Assembly (NCBI GenBank): GCA_038531315.1
Contig: JBCBBT010000008.1
Coordinates: 8,717 to 72,716 of the forward strand
Direction of reading: 5' to 3'
Origin: JAJFFW01 sp038531315
GTDB taxonomy: Bacteria > Pseudomonadota > Alphaproteobacteria > Caulobacterales > Parvularculaceae
DNA: 64,000 nucleotides
Below the pieces are notes generated by a model, which was not told where the DNA came from, did no database searches, and saw nothing but the letters and a program-made list of their open reading frames with translations. Made by a program: the position numbers and the translations under genes. Positions within the stretch are counted from its first letter, which is position 1. Every line of letters starts with the position of its first letter. Positions 43,833-51,943 of this stretch are shown piece after piece.

Positions 43833-44860
43833 CCGGCGCGCCAGCAGAAGAAAAAACGGATGCGGCCAAAGGGGCCGGCAAAGACGCGGGCAAAAGCGCG
43901 GCCAATGATGCAACACGCGCCGACGCGGCCGCCGGCTCTGAGGGTCCCGATTTTCGCTCATCGCGGCCCGTGACCCTCGTCCATCGCATTGAATATGGCG
44001 CGCTGCGATTTTTGTTCTGGTTTTTCAGGCTCGTCGGCGTTGATCTCGCGTCGGCGATTTCTGGAAAATTCTGCCGCGCCGTCGGCCCGCGCCTTCACCG
44101 TATTTCAGGGCGCGGAAGAACCGGGCTGAGGCTCGCTTTTCCCGATTGGAGCGACAGCGAGATCGACGCGACGCTAAAGGACGTCTGGGAGAATTTGGGC
44201 CGGACAGCCGCCGAGTTCGCCCACCTAGAAGCCTTTCAGCCGGTGCAGTCCTCGGGCCGCCTCGTAATCGAAAACGGCGCCGTTATCAGCACGGTCGCAA
44301 GAACCGGTCGCCCCGCGATTTTCGTTTCAGGCCACTTTGCAAATTGGGAGTTGATGACGATCGTCCTCAAGGACTATGGCGTCGATAACGGGCTCGTTTA
44401 CCGAACGGCGAACAACCCGCTGATCGACCGATTCATCGTGGCCGAGCGCGCTAAGGTCATGACGCAGCGCCAGTTTCCCAAGGGAAGACGCGGGTGGCGG
44501 TCGGTTGTCGCCTGTCTTCGCGACGGCCGCTCGCTCGGCATGCTGGTCGATCAAAAACTGAACGACGGCGTCGAGGCGTCTTTCTTTGACATTCCTGCGA
44601 TGACGACGCCGGCGCCGGCGCGCCTTGCGTTGAAATTTGATGCGCCAATTATTCCTGCACGGATCGTCAGGACCAAGGGCGCCCATTTCAAAATGACCGT
44701 CAAAGAGCCCATCGACTTTAAACCGAGTGGTGATCTAGAGGCGGATGTTCTGGCGCTGACACAAATGATCAACGCGGCGCTGGAAGACGATATTCGCCAT
44801 GCGCCGGGTCAATGGCTCTGGTTGCACAGGCGCTGGCCGAAAACGCTCTATCGCGGGTGA
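43829..44860 (+). CDS. LpxL/HtrB-family lipid A acyltransferase
   Basis: The protein has 343 residues. After a polar N-terminus of about 45 residues comes a hydrophobic helix (ALRFLFWFFRLVGVDLA) and the acyltransferase domain with HFANWELM, the His-x4-Glu catalytic motif. VYRTANNPLIDRFI, GMLVDQKLNDGVEASFF and WLWLHRRWP are typical of LpxL/HtrB. It adds a secondary acyl chain to Kdo-lipid A. The start overlaps lpxK by 4 bp, and it ends the plus-strand lipid A operon, directly abutting the convergent Kazal gene. Confidence 0.9.
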   Translation: MTGAPAEEKTDAAKGAGKDAGKSAANDATRADAAAGSEGPDFRSSRPVTLVHRIEYGALRFLFWFFRLVGVDLASAISGKFCRAVGPRLHRISGRGRTGLRLAFPDWSDSEIDATLKDVWENLGRTAAEFAHLEAFQPVQSSGRLVIENGAVISTVARTGRPAIFVSGHFANWELMTIVLKDYGVDNGLVYRTANNPLIDRFIVAERAKVMTQRQFPKGRRGWRSVVACLRDGRSLGMLVDQKLNDGVEASFFDIPAMTTPAPARLALKFDAPIIPARIVRTKGAHFKMTVKEPIDFKPSGDLEADVLALTQMINAALEDDIRHAPGQWLWLHRRWPKTLYRG

Positions 44861-45292
44861 TTAGTCCGTACAGCGCCCTTCATAGGCGATGCTGGCGCCC
44901 TTTGAGGCGGCGACGCATGGGTTGGAATATGTCTCGCCGTCACAGCCGCAGACAGGGCGAAATTCACGCGTGCAGGCTTGCGGTTTCGGCTGGCAGACCC
45001 CGGCAACATCGGCGGTGCGATAACACGCGCCCGCGTCGGTCGCGCAATAATCGCCCGCTTGCTTGCACTGAAATCCGGCGATCCCGCCGCACATGCCGCC
45101 GGTTTCACCGATCGCCTCGCTGATGTCCTCACCAGTATTCTGACCGGCGTTCTGGCCGCCGCGCGATCCGGCCTCGACGACCGCCCCTTTAGAGGCCGCG
45201 CCCGACTTATCCGCATCCGCCGGCGCAATCGCGCAACCGGTCGCCAAAACCGACCAGAAAATCGCGGCTGCGATGGCGCTAATGATTTTCAT
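44861..45292 (-). CDS. lipoprotein with a Kazal-type protease inhibitor domain
   Basis: The protein has 143 residues. A lipoprotein signal (lipobox LATGC, Cys20) and a Gly/Asn/Glu-rich linker precede a cysteine-rich part: GMCGGIAGFQCK, DYCATDAGACY, and a C-terminal Kazal domain with PVCGCDGETYSNPC and a final Cys. Kazal domains inhibit serine proteases in animals; bacterial versions are rarely studied. Translation is coupled to bfr by a TGATG overlap (bfr stop and this start share one base), so expression with an iron-storage protein is likely. It is predicted to sit in the outer membrane or periplasm. Confidence 0.88.
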   Translation of the reverse strand: MKIISAIAAAIFWSVLATGCAIAPADADKSGAASKGAVVEAGSRGGQNAGQNTGEDISEAIGETGGMCGGIAGFQCKQAGDYCATDAGACYRTADVAGVCQPKPQACTREFRPVCGCDGETYSNPCVAASKGASIAYEGRCTD

Positions 45293-45774
45293 CAGCCCGC
45301 CTCTTCCTCGCCCAGTTGCGACTGCATGAAGCGCTCCTCGCCAATTTTCTCGATGACGCCGAGCTGGGTTTCGAGATAATCGATGTGGTCTTCTTCGGAT
45401 TCCAGAATGCGCACGAGGATTTCGCGGCTCACATAATCCTTGACCTGATCAAAATATTCAATCGCCTCGATGTAGAGCGGATGGGCGCGCTGTTCGGCTT
45501 TCAAATCACACTCAAGACACTCCTTCAGCGTTTCGCCGATATAGAGCTTGTCGAGATCCTGCAGGTTCGGCAGGCCGTCCAGAAACAAGATACGCTCAAT
45601 CAGATGATCGGCGTGGTTCATTTCGTCGATCGATTCTTCGTACTCTTTTTTGGCGATGCGGTGAAAACCCCAATCCTTGAACATGCGCGAATGCAGAAAG
45701 TACTGGTTCACTGTCGTCAGTTCCAGCTTCAGCGCTTTATTGAGATAATCGATGACTTTTTTGTCGCCCTTCAC
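45292..45774 (-). CDS. bfr: bacterioferritin
   Basis: GTG at 45774, with GGAGG 6 bp upstream, gives the conserved N-terminus MKGDKKVIDYLNKAL and 160 residues. All ferroxidase ligands are in place: Glu18, Glu51, His54, Glu94, Glu127 and His130. Met52, the heme ligand, is also present. It oxidises and stores iron in a 24-subunit shell in the cytosol. A long palindrome lies about 80 bp upstream (45853-45888), and bfd lies further upstream on the same strand. The Kazal lipoprotein gene is coupled to its stop. Confidence 0.97.
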   Translation of the reverse strand: MKGDKKVIDYLNKALKLELTTVNQYFLHSRMFKDWGFHRIAKKEYEESIDEMNHADHLIERILFLDGLPNLQDLDKLYIGETLKECLECDLKAEQRAHPLYIEAIEYFDQVKDYVSREILVRILESEEDHIDYLETQLGVIEKIGEERFMQSQLGEEEAG

Positions 45775-45852
45775 CCATGGCCTCCATTTCAAAGTTACTG
45801 CTGCGAGCCTTAGAGGAATCTGCCGCGCGCACAAGCACAAAGACCGCAAGCA

Positions 45853-45888
45853 ATTCTCAATTGCGAATATTTTTGCGCAAATGAGAAT
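45853..45888. promoter_or_regulatory. 13-bp inverted repeat upstream of bfr, possible iron-responsive operator
   Basis: ATTCTCAATTGCG (45853-45865) and CGCAAATGAGAAT (45876-45888) are complementary in 12 of 13 positions around an AT-rich 10-nt spacer. A 19-bp stretch over the right arm matches the E. coli Fur consensus at about 12 positions. It is placed where a regulator of bfr would bind. Which iron regulator (Fur/Mur, Irr or RirA) is not clear. Confidence 0.5.
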
Positions 45889-45968
45889 GAGTGGCGTTAA
45901 TGTTCAGAATACGGTTGTTTCAATGCCGCACGGGCGCATTGGCAGTACGAAGTTGCCGCAAGAAATTG

Positions 45969-46163
45969 CTATTCGGCGGCCAGACGGTGAGCTTCGCTGA
46001 GCGGGCGTTCGTCTTCGATGATCTGGGCGACGTCGGGAAGACACCGTCCGCATTGCGGCCGCTTTCCGCAACGACGGAAAACATCGGCCACCGACTGCGC
46101 ATCATCGCGCGCGGCGGCGGCGAGGTCGCGGTCTTTCAATGCGTTACAAATGCAAACGTACAT
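45969..46163 (-). CDS. bfd: bacterioferritin-associated ferredoxin
   Basis: From the ATG at 46163 the protein is 64 residues (an ATG 12 bp earlier is possible). The four cluster cysteines are at positions 4, 6, 38 and 41, in VCICNAL and PQCGRC, exactly as in E. coli Bfd. It binds a [2Fe-2S] cluster and supplies electrons to bacterioferritin to release iron. bfr is 194 bp downstream on the same strand, but with its own operator-like palindrome between them, allowing opposite iron responses. Confidence 0.95.
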   Translation of the reverse strand: MYVCICNALKDRDLAAAARDDAQSVADVFRRCGKRPQCGRCLPDVAQIIEDERPLSEAHRLAAE

Positions 46164-46284
46164 GCAAGGGCCCATTCAATCTGGTCGCGACGAACTGCGC
46201 GTGCGAACGAGGTGCGACTGCGCCGGGTCGAAGAGACGACCTTTTGCAATTGCGACTGGTTCGCACCTTATAAATGGACTTTTT

Positions 46285-46303
46285 AAGAATGATTGTCAAT
46301 AGC
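46285..46303 (-). promoter_or_regulatory. Fur-box-like site over a TTGACA element upstream of bfd
   Basis: On the plus strand AAGAATGATTGTCAATAGC matches the 19-bp E. coli Fur consensus at 13 positions. On the minus strand the same bases contain TTGACA (46299-46294), a perfect -35 element, with TTTATA about 19 bp downstream. It lies 122 bp before the bfd start, as expected for a gene repressed when iron is plentiful. Confidence 0.45.
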
Positions 46304-46380
46304 GATACAATTGACCGGGCCGCCTTAATGCCCGGTTGGCGCCGCGCCCGCCTGTTACTGGTTTGAAGTGTTCCTTACCG

Positions 46381-46428
46381 CACGCGTTACTGGCCTCACG
46401 CGTTACTGGCCTGACGCATTACTGGCCT
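46381..46428. repeat. 16-bp tandem repeat, three copies, overlapping the M23 gene stop
   Basis: CACGCGTTACTGGCCT at 46381-46396 is repeated exactly at 46397-46412 and with two changes at 46413-46428. The TAA stop of the minus-strand M23 gene (46421-46419) lies in the third unit, and the other units copy the same TAA. A further partial unit, GTTACTGG, occurs near 46356. Confidence 0.9.
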
Positions 46429-47534
46429 GACCCGCCCGCCGCCGGCATCTCGCCGACCAGCAATTGCGGATCGACAAGCCGGCCGGTCCATTTGACGCTC
46501 CAGTGGAGATGCGGGCCGGTGACCCGTCCCGTCGCCCCGACGGCCCCGATAATGTCGCCTTTTTTAACCCGCTGACCCGGCGCCACATCGATCCGCGACA
46601 TGTGGAGGAAGGCGCTTTCAAGCCATTGCCCATGGTCGAGTAGAACAAGCCCCCCCTCAAAATACATGTCGCTGTCGGCGAGGCGGACGACCCCGTCTGC
46701 CGGCGCGCGGATGGGCGTGCCCGTGGGGCGCGCTACGTCGACGCCGGAATGCGGCCGTTTCGGCTCGCCGTTCAAAATTCGCTGCGAGCCGAAGACGCCG
46801 CTGATCCGGCCTGTCACCGGCCAGTCAAAACCGCTGCGCCAGAGCGTGCCGCTGTCGGTGACGGCGCGCGCCGCTTTCTTCTTCGCGGTCCCGGCGCGGA
46901 TCTTCTCAAGCTGCGCCTCGGTGAACCCCGAGACCTTCGACTGATCGAGCCCGTCGATGCGTTCGACCTTGAAGGTGCGATCTTCGATTTCAATTGTCTT
47001 GCGGAGCGGTTCTGCGCCGGGGACTTTCACCGTCAAAAGCGCGGTCAGCGCGCTGTCGCGCCCAAAGCCAATGACGAAACCGCCATCCTCGCCGACCATA
47101 ACGGGCGCGCCGTCGAGACGCACGTCAGCGCCCGGCGTCGTCGTGCCGAACAAGAGACCGCCCTGCGCGGCGACGCCGTCAATCGTCAGCGGGACCTGGC
47201 TGGCGGCGGCGTTTTTGAAAACCCGTTGGCGTTCTTCAACATCCGCCATCGCTTCGGCGAATTGCGCCTGGCGGGCGCGCTTTTCGGCCGGCGAGACCGG
47301 CGCTCCGAGATCGATCACCGGCTCCGACGCCGCGACCGGCGCGCCGGCGCGCACAAGCGCAATTTCGCGCACCGGCGCGTTCGTTTCAGCCTTCAGCGCG
47401 GGCGCAATGACGTCTGTTTTGGCGTTAGCGCCGGCGCCGGCGTCAGCTTGCGGCGCAACGCCGGTTGTCGCGGCGCAGCCGGCGACCAGTAATGACGCGG
47501 CCAGCATAGACGTAATAACGAGTGCGATCTTCAT
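46419..47534 (-). CDS. M23 family metallopeptidase lipoprotein
   Basis: The protein has 371 residues. A lipoprotein signal (lipobox LLVAGC) is followed by an Ala/Pro-rich and partly helical region. A beta-sandwich-like segment (about 115-170, with TTTPGADVRLDGAPV) comes next, then the M23 domain from about residue 235. Zinc and catalytic residues are in PHSGVDVARPTG, AFLHMSR and GPHLHWSVKW, so an active endopeptidase is predicted. It cleaves peptidoglycan cross-links from the outer-membrane or periplasmic face. It overlaps the DUF2093 stop by 4 bp, a common alphaproteobacterial pairing. Its stop lies inside a 16-bp repeat. Confidence 0.92.
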   Translation of the reverse strand: MKIALVITSMLAASLLVAGCAATTGVAPQADAGAGANAKTDVIAPALKAETNAPVREIALVRAGAPVAASEPVIDLGAPVSPAEKRARQAQFAEAMADVEERQRVFKNAAASQVPLTIDGVAAQGGLLFGTTTPGADVRLDGAPVMVGEDGGFVIGFGRDSALTALLTVKVPGAEPLRKTIEIEDRTFKVERIDGLDQSKVSGFTEAQLEKIRAGTAKKKAARAVTDSGTLWRSGFDWPVTGRISGVFGSQRILNGEPKRPHSGVDVARPTGTPIRAPADGVVRLADSDMYFEGGLVLLDHGQWLESAFLHMSRIDVAPGQRVKKGDIIGAVGATGRVTGPHLHWSVKWTGRLVDPQLLVGEMPAAGGSGQ

Positions 47535-47749
47535 GCATCACCTCTTATGCCGAAGCCGGTCACCGCCGCGGCGGCGTCGACATAGGCTTCCTGTTTATCG
47601 ACGTTCCAGTATTTCAACGCCTCCAGCGCGATGCGCTTGCCGGTGACCGCGCAGCGCACATAGTCGCCCGGTTGAACGATCGCGAATTCCGCATCGAGAT
47701 ATTCAACCACTGCTTCGCGTTCGGCTCCAAGGCCGTCAAATGGATTCAT
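47531..47749 (-). CDS. DUF2093 family protein
   Basis: The protein has 72 residues with the DUF2093 pattern: AVVEYLDAEFAIVQPGDYVRC and ALEALKYWNVDKQEAYVDA. It is a small cytosolic protein found next to xseA and lpxK in alphaproteobacteria; its function is unknown. A CxxxxK segment (CAVTGKRI) might bind a ligand but lacks enough cysteines for a zinc site. It overlaps the M23 gene start by 4 bp and lies 153 bp after xseA on the same strand. Confidence 0.92.
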   Translation of the reverse strand: MNPFDGLGAEREAVVEYLDAEFAIVQPGDYVRCAVTGKRIALEALKYWNVDKQEAYVDAAAAVTGFGIRGDA

Positions 47750-47902
47750 GGCGCTGTGCTCTCCAAAACGACAGTATTCGCGATCGCCGGGTCCGGGTCA
47801 AAGGTCATGGGCAATCTATCACGGCGCCTTGTAGTCCCTGAAGAGGCCAGCCGTCCCTAAGCAGCGCGATGCGTCTTCGGTGCGATCCCTATGCGGCGCG
47901 GA

Positions 47903-49528
47903 TCAGTCAAATAGAGATTTTTGCCGGGAGGTTTTCTTGGGCGATTGCCGGGACGTCGGCTTCGAAGGCGCGGCGCGCCCTGATTTCGCAGCGGTCGCCG
48001 CTTTTTGAGCGCCCGCGCCCGCCTGCGACGTGGTTGCCTGCGTGGCCGTCGGGGCGGCGCTCTTGTCGAGCCGCGCCGATACGGCGGCGTCATGGAAGTG
48101 TAAGGACACCGTTGCGCCGTCCGCCGCCGCCGCGGCCCGTCTCACAAGACCGCCGCTGCTGTCGCGGACGAGAACAAAGCCCCGCTCCAGCACATTCTCA
48201 TAAGACAGCGAGCGCAATAAGGACCCGGCGCCGGCGAGGCGTTCGCGGCGGCGATCAACGAGCCGCCCCGCAGCGTTCGCAGCGCGCCCCCAAAGGCTTG
48301 CGGCTTCGCGCTGTGTCTGGTCGAGCCGCCGGTCAATCTGATGGCGCGATACGCGCAGCGCACGGAGCGCCGCCGCCCGCGATTGCGCCGCCTGCCGGGC
48401 GGCGACGGCCAGCCTGTCGCTAAAATCGCCGACCCGCTGAGCGGCTTGCCGGCGCCGGTTCTGCAAGACCTGGCGGGAAAGGCGCGCCGAGGCGAGCCGC
48501 GTGCGGGCTTTTTCAAGCCGGGCGCGCAGGGCGCCGCGTAACAGATCGGCGCTTCTGTCGAGACGCTGGATCGCGGGACCGAGAAGATCTTCCGGTTTTC
48601 CAAGCCCCCTGCCCGCCGAGACCACCGCCATGCGCCGCCGCTCAAACGCCGCCGCTGACGCCGCCGCCATCCGGCGCTCCTTACCCAGAAGATCGGCGAT
48701 CAATTCAGACCGCACCGGCACCGCCATCTCCGCAGCCGCCGTCGGCGTCGGCGCGCGCCGGTCTGCGACATAATCGATGAGGGTCGTATCGGTTTCGTGG
48801 CCGACCGCTGATATCAGCGGAATCGAACAGGCCGCAGCGGCGCGCGCCACGATTTCTTCGTTGAAACACCAGAGGTCTTCAAGCGAGCCGCCGCCGCGCG
48901 CAACAATCAAAACATCCGGGCGCGGAATATCGCCATCAGCCGGGAGGCGATCAAACCCAGTGATCGCATCGGCGATTTTGTCTTCCGCCCCGCGCCCCTG
49001 GACAGCCGTCGGCCAGATCAGCACGCGGCGCGGAAACCGGTCACGCAACCGATGCAGGATATCGCGAATGACCGCTCCCGACGGAGACGTCACAACGCCG
49101 ATCACTTCCGGCAGCACGGGCAGCGGTTTTTTCCGCGCCGGATCGAACAGCCCCTCGGCGGCGAGTTTTTTCTTGCGTTCCTCAAAGAGGGCCATCAGCG
49201 CGCCGACGCCGGCGGGCTCAAGACTGTCGATAACGATCTGATAGCGCGACTGACCGGGGAACGTCGTCAGCTTGCCCGTGGCGACGACTTCCATCCCCTG
49301 CTCGGGCGCAATTTTGAGCCGGCTCGCCACGCCTTTCCAGATCACGCCGTTCAAAACCGCGCGCTCATCTTTAAGGTCGAGATAGACATGGCCCGATTGC
49401 GGCCGGCTCACGCGGCCCAGTTCGCCGCGCACGCGCACATAACCGAAGCCTTCCTCGACGGCGCGTTTGACCGCCTGGGACAGTTCTGAAACCGAGTATT
49501 CGTGAATGTTGCCGAATGGGGCTTCCAT
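47903..49528 (-). CDS. xseA: exodeoxyribonuclease VII large subunit
   Basis: The protein has 541 residues. The N-terminal OB fold (about 10-105, VRVRGELGRVSRPQSGHVYLDLKD) is followed by the catalytic domain with IGVVTSPSGAVIRDIL, DVLIVARGGGSLEDLW and SAVGHETDTTLIDYVADRRAPTP split over consecutive segments. A long Arg/Ala-rich coiled coil spans about 285-450. XseA with several XseB subunits degrades single-stranded DNA. The C-terminus has an extra Ala/Thr/Lys-rich tail of about 50 residues. xseB is not in the window. Confidence 0.95.
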   Translation of the reverse strand: MEAPFGNIHEYSVSELSQAVKRAVEEGFGYVRVRGELGRVSRPQSGHVYLDLKDERAVLNGVIWKGVASRLKIAPEQGMEVVATGKLTTFPGQSRYQIVIDSLEPAGVGALMALFEERKKKLAAEGLFDPARKKPLPVLPEVIGVVTSPSGAVIRDILHRLRDRFPRRVLIWPTAVQGRGAEDKIADAITGFDRLPADGDIPRPDVLIVARGGGSLEDLWCFNEEIVARAAAACSIPLISAVGHETDTTLIDYVADRRAPTPTAAAEMAVPVRSELIADLLGKERRMAAASAAAFERRRMAVVSAGRGLGKPEDLLGPAIQRLDRSADLLRGALRARLEKARTRLASARLSRQVLQNRRRQAAQRVGDFSDRLAVAARQAAQSRAAALRALRVSRHQIDRRLDQTQREAASLWGRAANAAGRLVDRRRERLAGAGSLLRSLSYENVLERGFVLVRDSSGGLVRRAAAAADGATVSLHFHDAAVSARLDKSAAPTATQATTSQAGAGAQKAATAAKSGRAAPSKPTSRQSPKKTSRQKSLFD

Positions 49529-49670
49529 GAGATCCGACCTTGCTTTGCACCCGACATTTAAGACGTCCGGGCGGCCGCGCCAAGCAGGACGGCCCGCCGC
49601 CCTTGTTCACCGTTGTCGCTGGAAATGATAACACGGGGGGCGCACTGCAAGCATCCCGAAGGAGAGAGAA

Positions 49671-50021
49671 ATGGTCTATGTCGATGGTTTTGTCGCCGCC
49701 GTGCCCACCGCAAACCGCGAGGCGTTTCGCAAACACGCCGAAGAAGCCGCTGTCCTGTTTAAAAAACATGGCGCCCTCAGGGTCATCGAATCATGGGCCG
49801 ATGACGTCCCGCGCGGCGAGGTCACGGACTTCTACCGCGCCGTTCAGTGCAAGGACGATGAAACGGTCTTGTTTTCCTGGGTGATGTGGCCGGACAAGAC
49901 CGCGCGTGAAGAAGGCAATAAAAAAGTCTTCGAAGACATGCAAACGTCGGGCATGACGGAAATGCCATTCGACGGCAAGCGCATGATCTATGGCGGCTTT
50001 GAAGCGATTGTCGACGTTTAG
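49671..50021 (+). CDS. DUF1428 (YbaA-like) family protein
   Basis: The protein has 116 residues and a GGAGAG site before the ATG. The dimeric alpha/beta-barrel (ferredoxin-like) family is seen in MVYVDGFVAAVPTANREAF, RVIESWADDVPRGEVTDF and FDGKRMIYGGFEAIVD. Its function is unknown; members are small cytosolic proteins. It is monocistronic, between xseA (divergent) and the TonB-like gene (convergent). The stop at 50019-50021 lies in an 18-bp duplication. Confidence 0.93.
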   Translation: MVYVDGFVAAVPTANREAFRKHAEEAAVLFKKHGALRVIESWADDVPRGEVTDFYRAVQCKDDETVLFSWVMWPDKTAREEGNKKVFEDMQTSGMTEMPFDGKRMIYGGFEAIVDV

Positions 50022-50038
50022 TCGATTGTCGACGTTTA
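50005..50038. repeat. 18-bp spaced duplication at the DUF1428 stop codon
   Basis: CGATTGTCGACGTTTA occurs at 50005-50020 and again at 50023-50038. The first copy provides the first two bases of the TAG stop at 50019-50021; in the second copy the bases continue TTTATTAA. Confidence 0.9.
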
Positions 50039-50046
50039 TTAAGGCG

Positions 50047-51891
50047 CTATTGCGGGTCGCCGCGCTGTCTGGCGGCGTCGTCGAGCTGGCGCTGCAGCTC
50101 CTCAATTTCTTCCTGCGTCAGTTCAGAATCATCGCGCTTGGTCCAGGAGGGCTCAAACGGCGCCGGGCCCACATCGGGCCTCACCAACGTGTCGGTGAGA
50201 TTGTCTGATTCCTGCGCGAGATTGTTGACCGAATCGGCGCTGCGCCGGCGATCGGTGAGCTCCCCGGCGCGGCGAATATCATCGTCGCGCCGTGCGCCTG
50301 CGGGATCGAAACGACCGCGCACATTAATCGGCAGGCCCGGCGCGGCCGCGACGCCGCCCGCTTCACGGCGCTCACGCTGCAAGAGGCGCGCGGCCTCCGT
50401 AAAGTCCTCACCGCTGGCGCCCGGCCGCCAACCGGACCTGATTTGCGTGCGCCCGGCGCATTCAGCCTGCTTGTCGGCGTCTTCAAATTCTTCGGGGCAG
50501 AAGATTGCGACAACGCCTGAATCGCCCGGCTGCGAAGGGATTTCGCCCGTCGGCAAATCGACATTCGGCAAGGGCAGCGCCTGACGCGGGGTGATGAACC
50601 GCGATTGATTGTCGAAAAAATCGTCCCCGATGATTTCGCTTGCGTCCGGTTCGGCGTCAGTAAAAATTTCTTCCGTAGGCGATGTTTCCGGTAGACCGTC
50701 AACGCCCGGCGCGAGATCGCCTTCCTCGCCTTCCTCTTCGGTCGGATCAATTTCAAGGCCGGCGTCGTCAGCTTCTTCTTCAGTGAGGGCTTCGTCGCTC
50801 TCGGCAGGCGATTGCTCGTCTTCCGCCGCCGCCTCGACGCCGGGATCGCCCGCATCCGGCGCAACCGACGGCCCTGTTTCCGGTATGAACGGCGCTTCTT
50901 GCGGATCGTCGCCGGGCGTGAAAGCCGGCTCCGGCGTCAGATCAAGCTCGGGCGCCAATTCGGGCGCAGGATCAGCTTCAGGCTCGGGCTCGGGCTCAGG
51001 TTCTGGCTCAGGCTCAGGTTCTGGCTCAGGCTCGGGCTCAGGTTCAGGTTCAGGCGCTGTTTCGGGTTCCGGCTCTGGCTCCGGATCGGGCTCCTGCTCA
51101 TCAAGTTCAAGTTCTTCGACGAGCTCCGGCTCCGGTTCCGGTTCGGGCTCTGGTTCTGGTTCGGGTTCTGGTTCGGGGACAATCTCCGGATCGCGCAATA
51201 GCGGCAATTCCGGTTGCGGCGGCAGGTCGACATAGACGATTGACACCGACTGCGCCGGCGCATTGGGAACGAAAATCCGTACCCGGCCAAAAATTGTCAG
51301 GACCGACAACAAGACCACATTGATCGCGAGGGCGAGCGCGACCGACGCCATTAAGCGCCGCCGGTCGTTGGCGGCGATCGCATCCGCGAGCCGGGCGCCG
51401 CCGTGGAACAAGCCGCCGCCGGCGCCATCAGCGCCGCCGCTGCCGTCGCCGCTATCCCCATTGCCGCCGCCGCCAGCGCCGCCGCCACCGCCAGATGCGG
51501 CGGCGCCAGATGCGGCGGCGTCAGATGCGGCGACGTCCTGGGCCGGCGGGACAGATTCTTCAGTCAGGATTGTTTTGTCAGGCGACGCCGGGCGCGGTTT
51601 TGTTTCGGCATTTTGCATGAACCGCGCTTTGACCCGCTCAACGAGCGTCGCTGTTTTTGGCGGCGGGGCTTTGCTGGCTGACGCGCTTGCCTCGGCGCGG
51701 GCGGCGGCGATCGCTTTCAGCACTTGTTCGTGGGCGGTCTCCGGCTTCAGGTCGCCATCGCGATCGCTACCGGGGTTCGGATTGGAATCGTCGCTCGGCG
51801 CATCGCCTTGCGTCAGCGCCTTTCGCGCGGCGGAGCGAAACGCGCGGCGGTTTGCATCTCGTTGCGGACCAGACTTCGTGTTACGCGCCAT
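50047..51891 (-). CDS. TonB-like membrane protein with long Glu-Pro repeat
   Basis: The protein has 614 residues in four parts. A cytoplasmic N-terminus of about 175 residues is rich in Ala, Ser and Gly. One transmembrane helix (about 181-202, [21 protein letters not shown]) follows, then VDLPPQPE and a Glu-Pro dipeptide repeat (about 237-330). An acidic region and a C-terminal domain (about 460-614) with [19 protein letters not shown] and coiled segments close it. Helix, periplasmic orientation and Glu-Pro spacer resemble TonB, but the C-terminus lacks a recognisable TonB fold. It may span the periplasm to reach an outer-membrane or cell-wall partner. No ExbB/ExbD genes are adjacent. Confidence 0.65.
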   Translation of the reverse strand: MARNTKSGPQRDANRRAFRSAARKALTQGDAPSDDSNPNPGSDRDGDLKPETAHEQVLKAIAAARAEASASASKAPPPKTATLVERVKARFMQNAETKPRPASPDKTILTEESVPPAQDVAASDAAASGAAASGGGGGAGGGGNGDSGDGSGGADGAGGGLFHGGARLADAIAANDRRRLMASVALALAINVVLLSVLTIFGRVRIFVPNAPAQSVSIVYVDLPPQPELPLLRDPEIVPEPEPEPEPEPEPEPEPELVEELELDEQEPDPEPEPEPETAPEPEPEPEPEPEPEPEPEPEPEPEPEADPAPELAPELDLTPEPAFTPGDDPQEAPFIPETGPSVAPDAGDPGVEAAAEDEQSPAESDEALTEEEADDAGLEIDPTEEEGEEGDLAPGVDGLPETSPTEEIFTDAEPDASEIIGDDFFDNQSRFITPRQALPLPNVDLPTGEIPSQPGDSGVVAIFCPEEFEDADKQAECAGRTQIRSGWRPGASGEDFTEAARLLQRERREAGGVAAAPGLPINVRGRFDPAGARRDDDIRRAGELTDRRRSADSVNNLAQESDNLTDTLVRPDVGPAPFEPSWTKRDDSELTQEEIEELQRQLDDAARQRGDPQ

Positions 51892-51943
51892 TGATCCCGC
51901 CCGGCCGCGCGCTTAAGCGTTGAGTGAAACGGAGGTCTGCCAA

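Noticed and set aside
50609..51235. Gly/Ser-repeat protein on the plus strand
   Set aside because: It is the antisense reading of the Glu-Pro repeat of the TonB-like gene.
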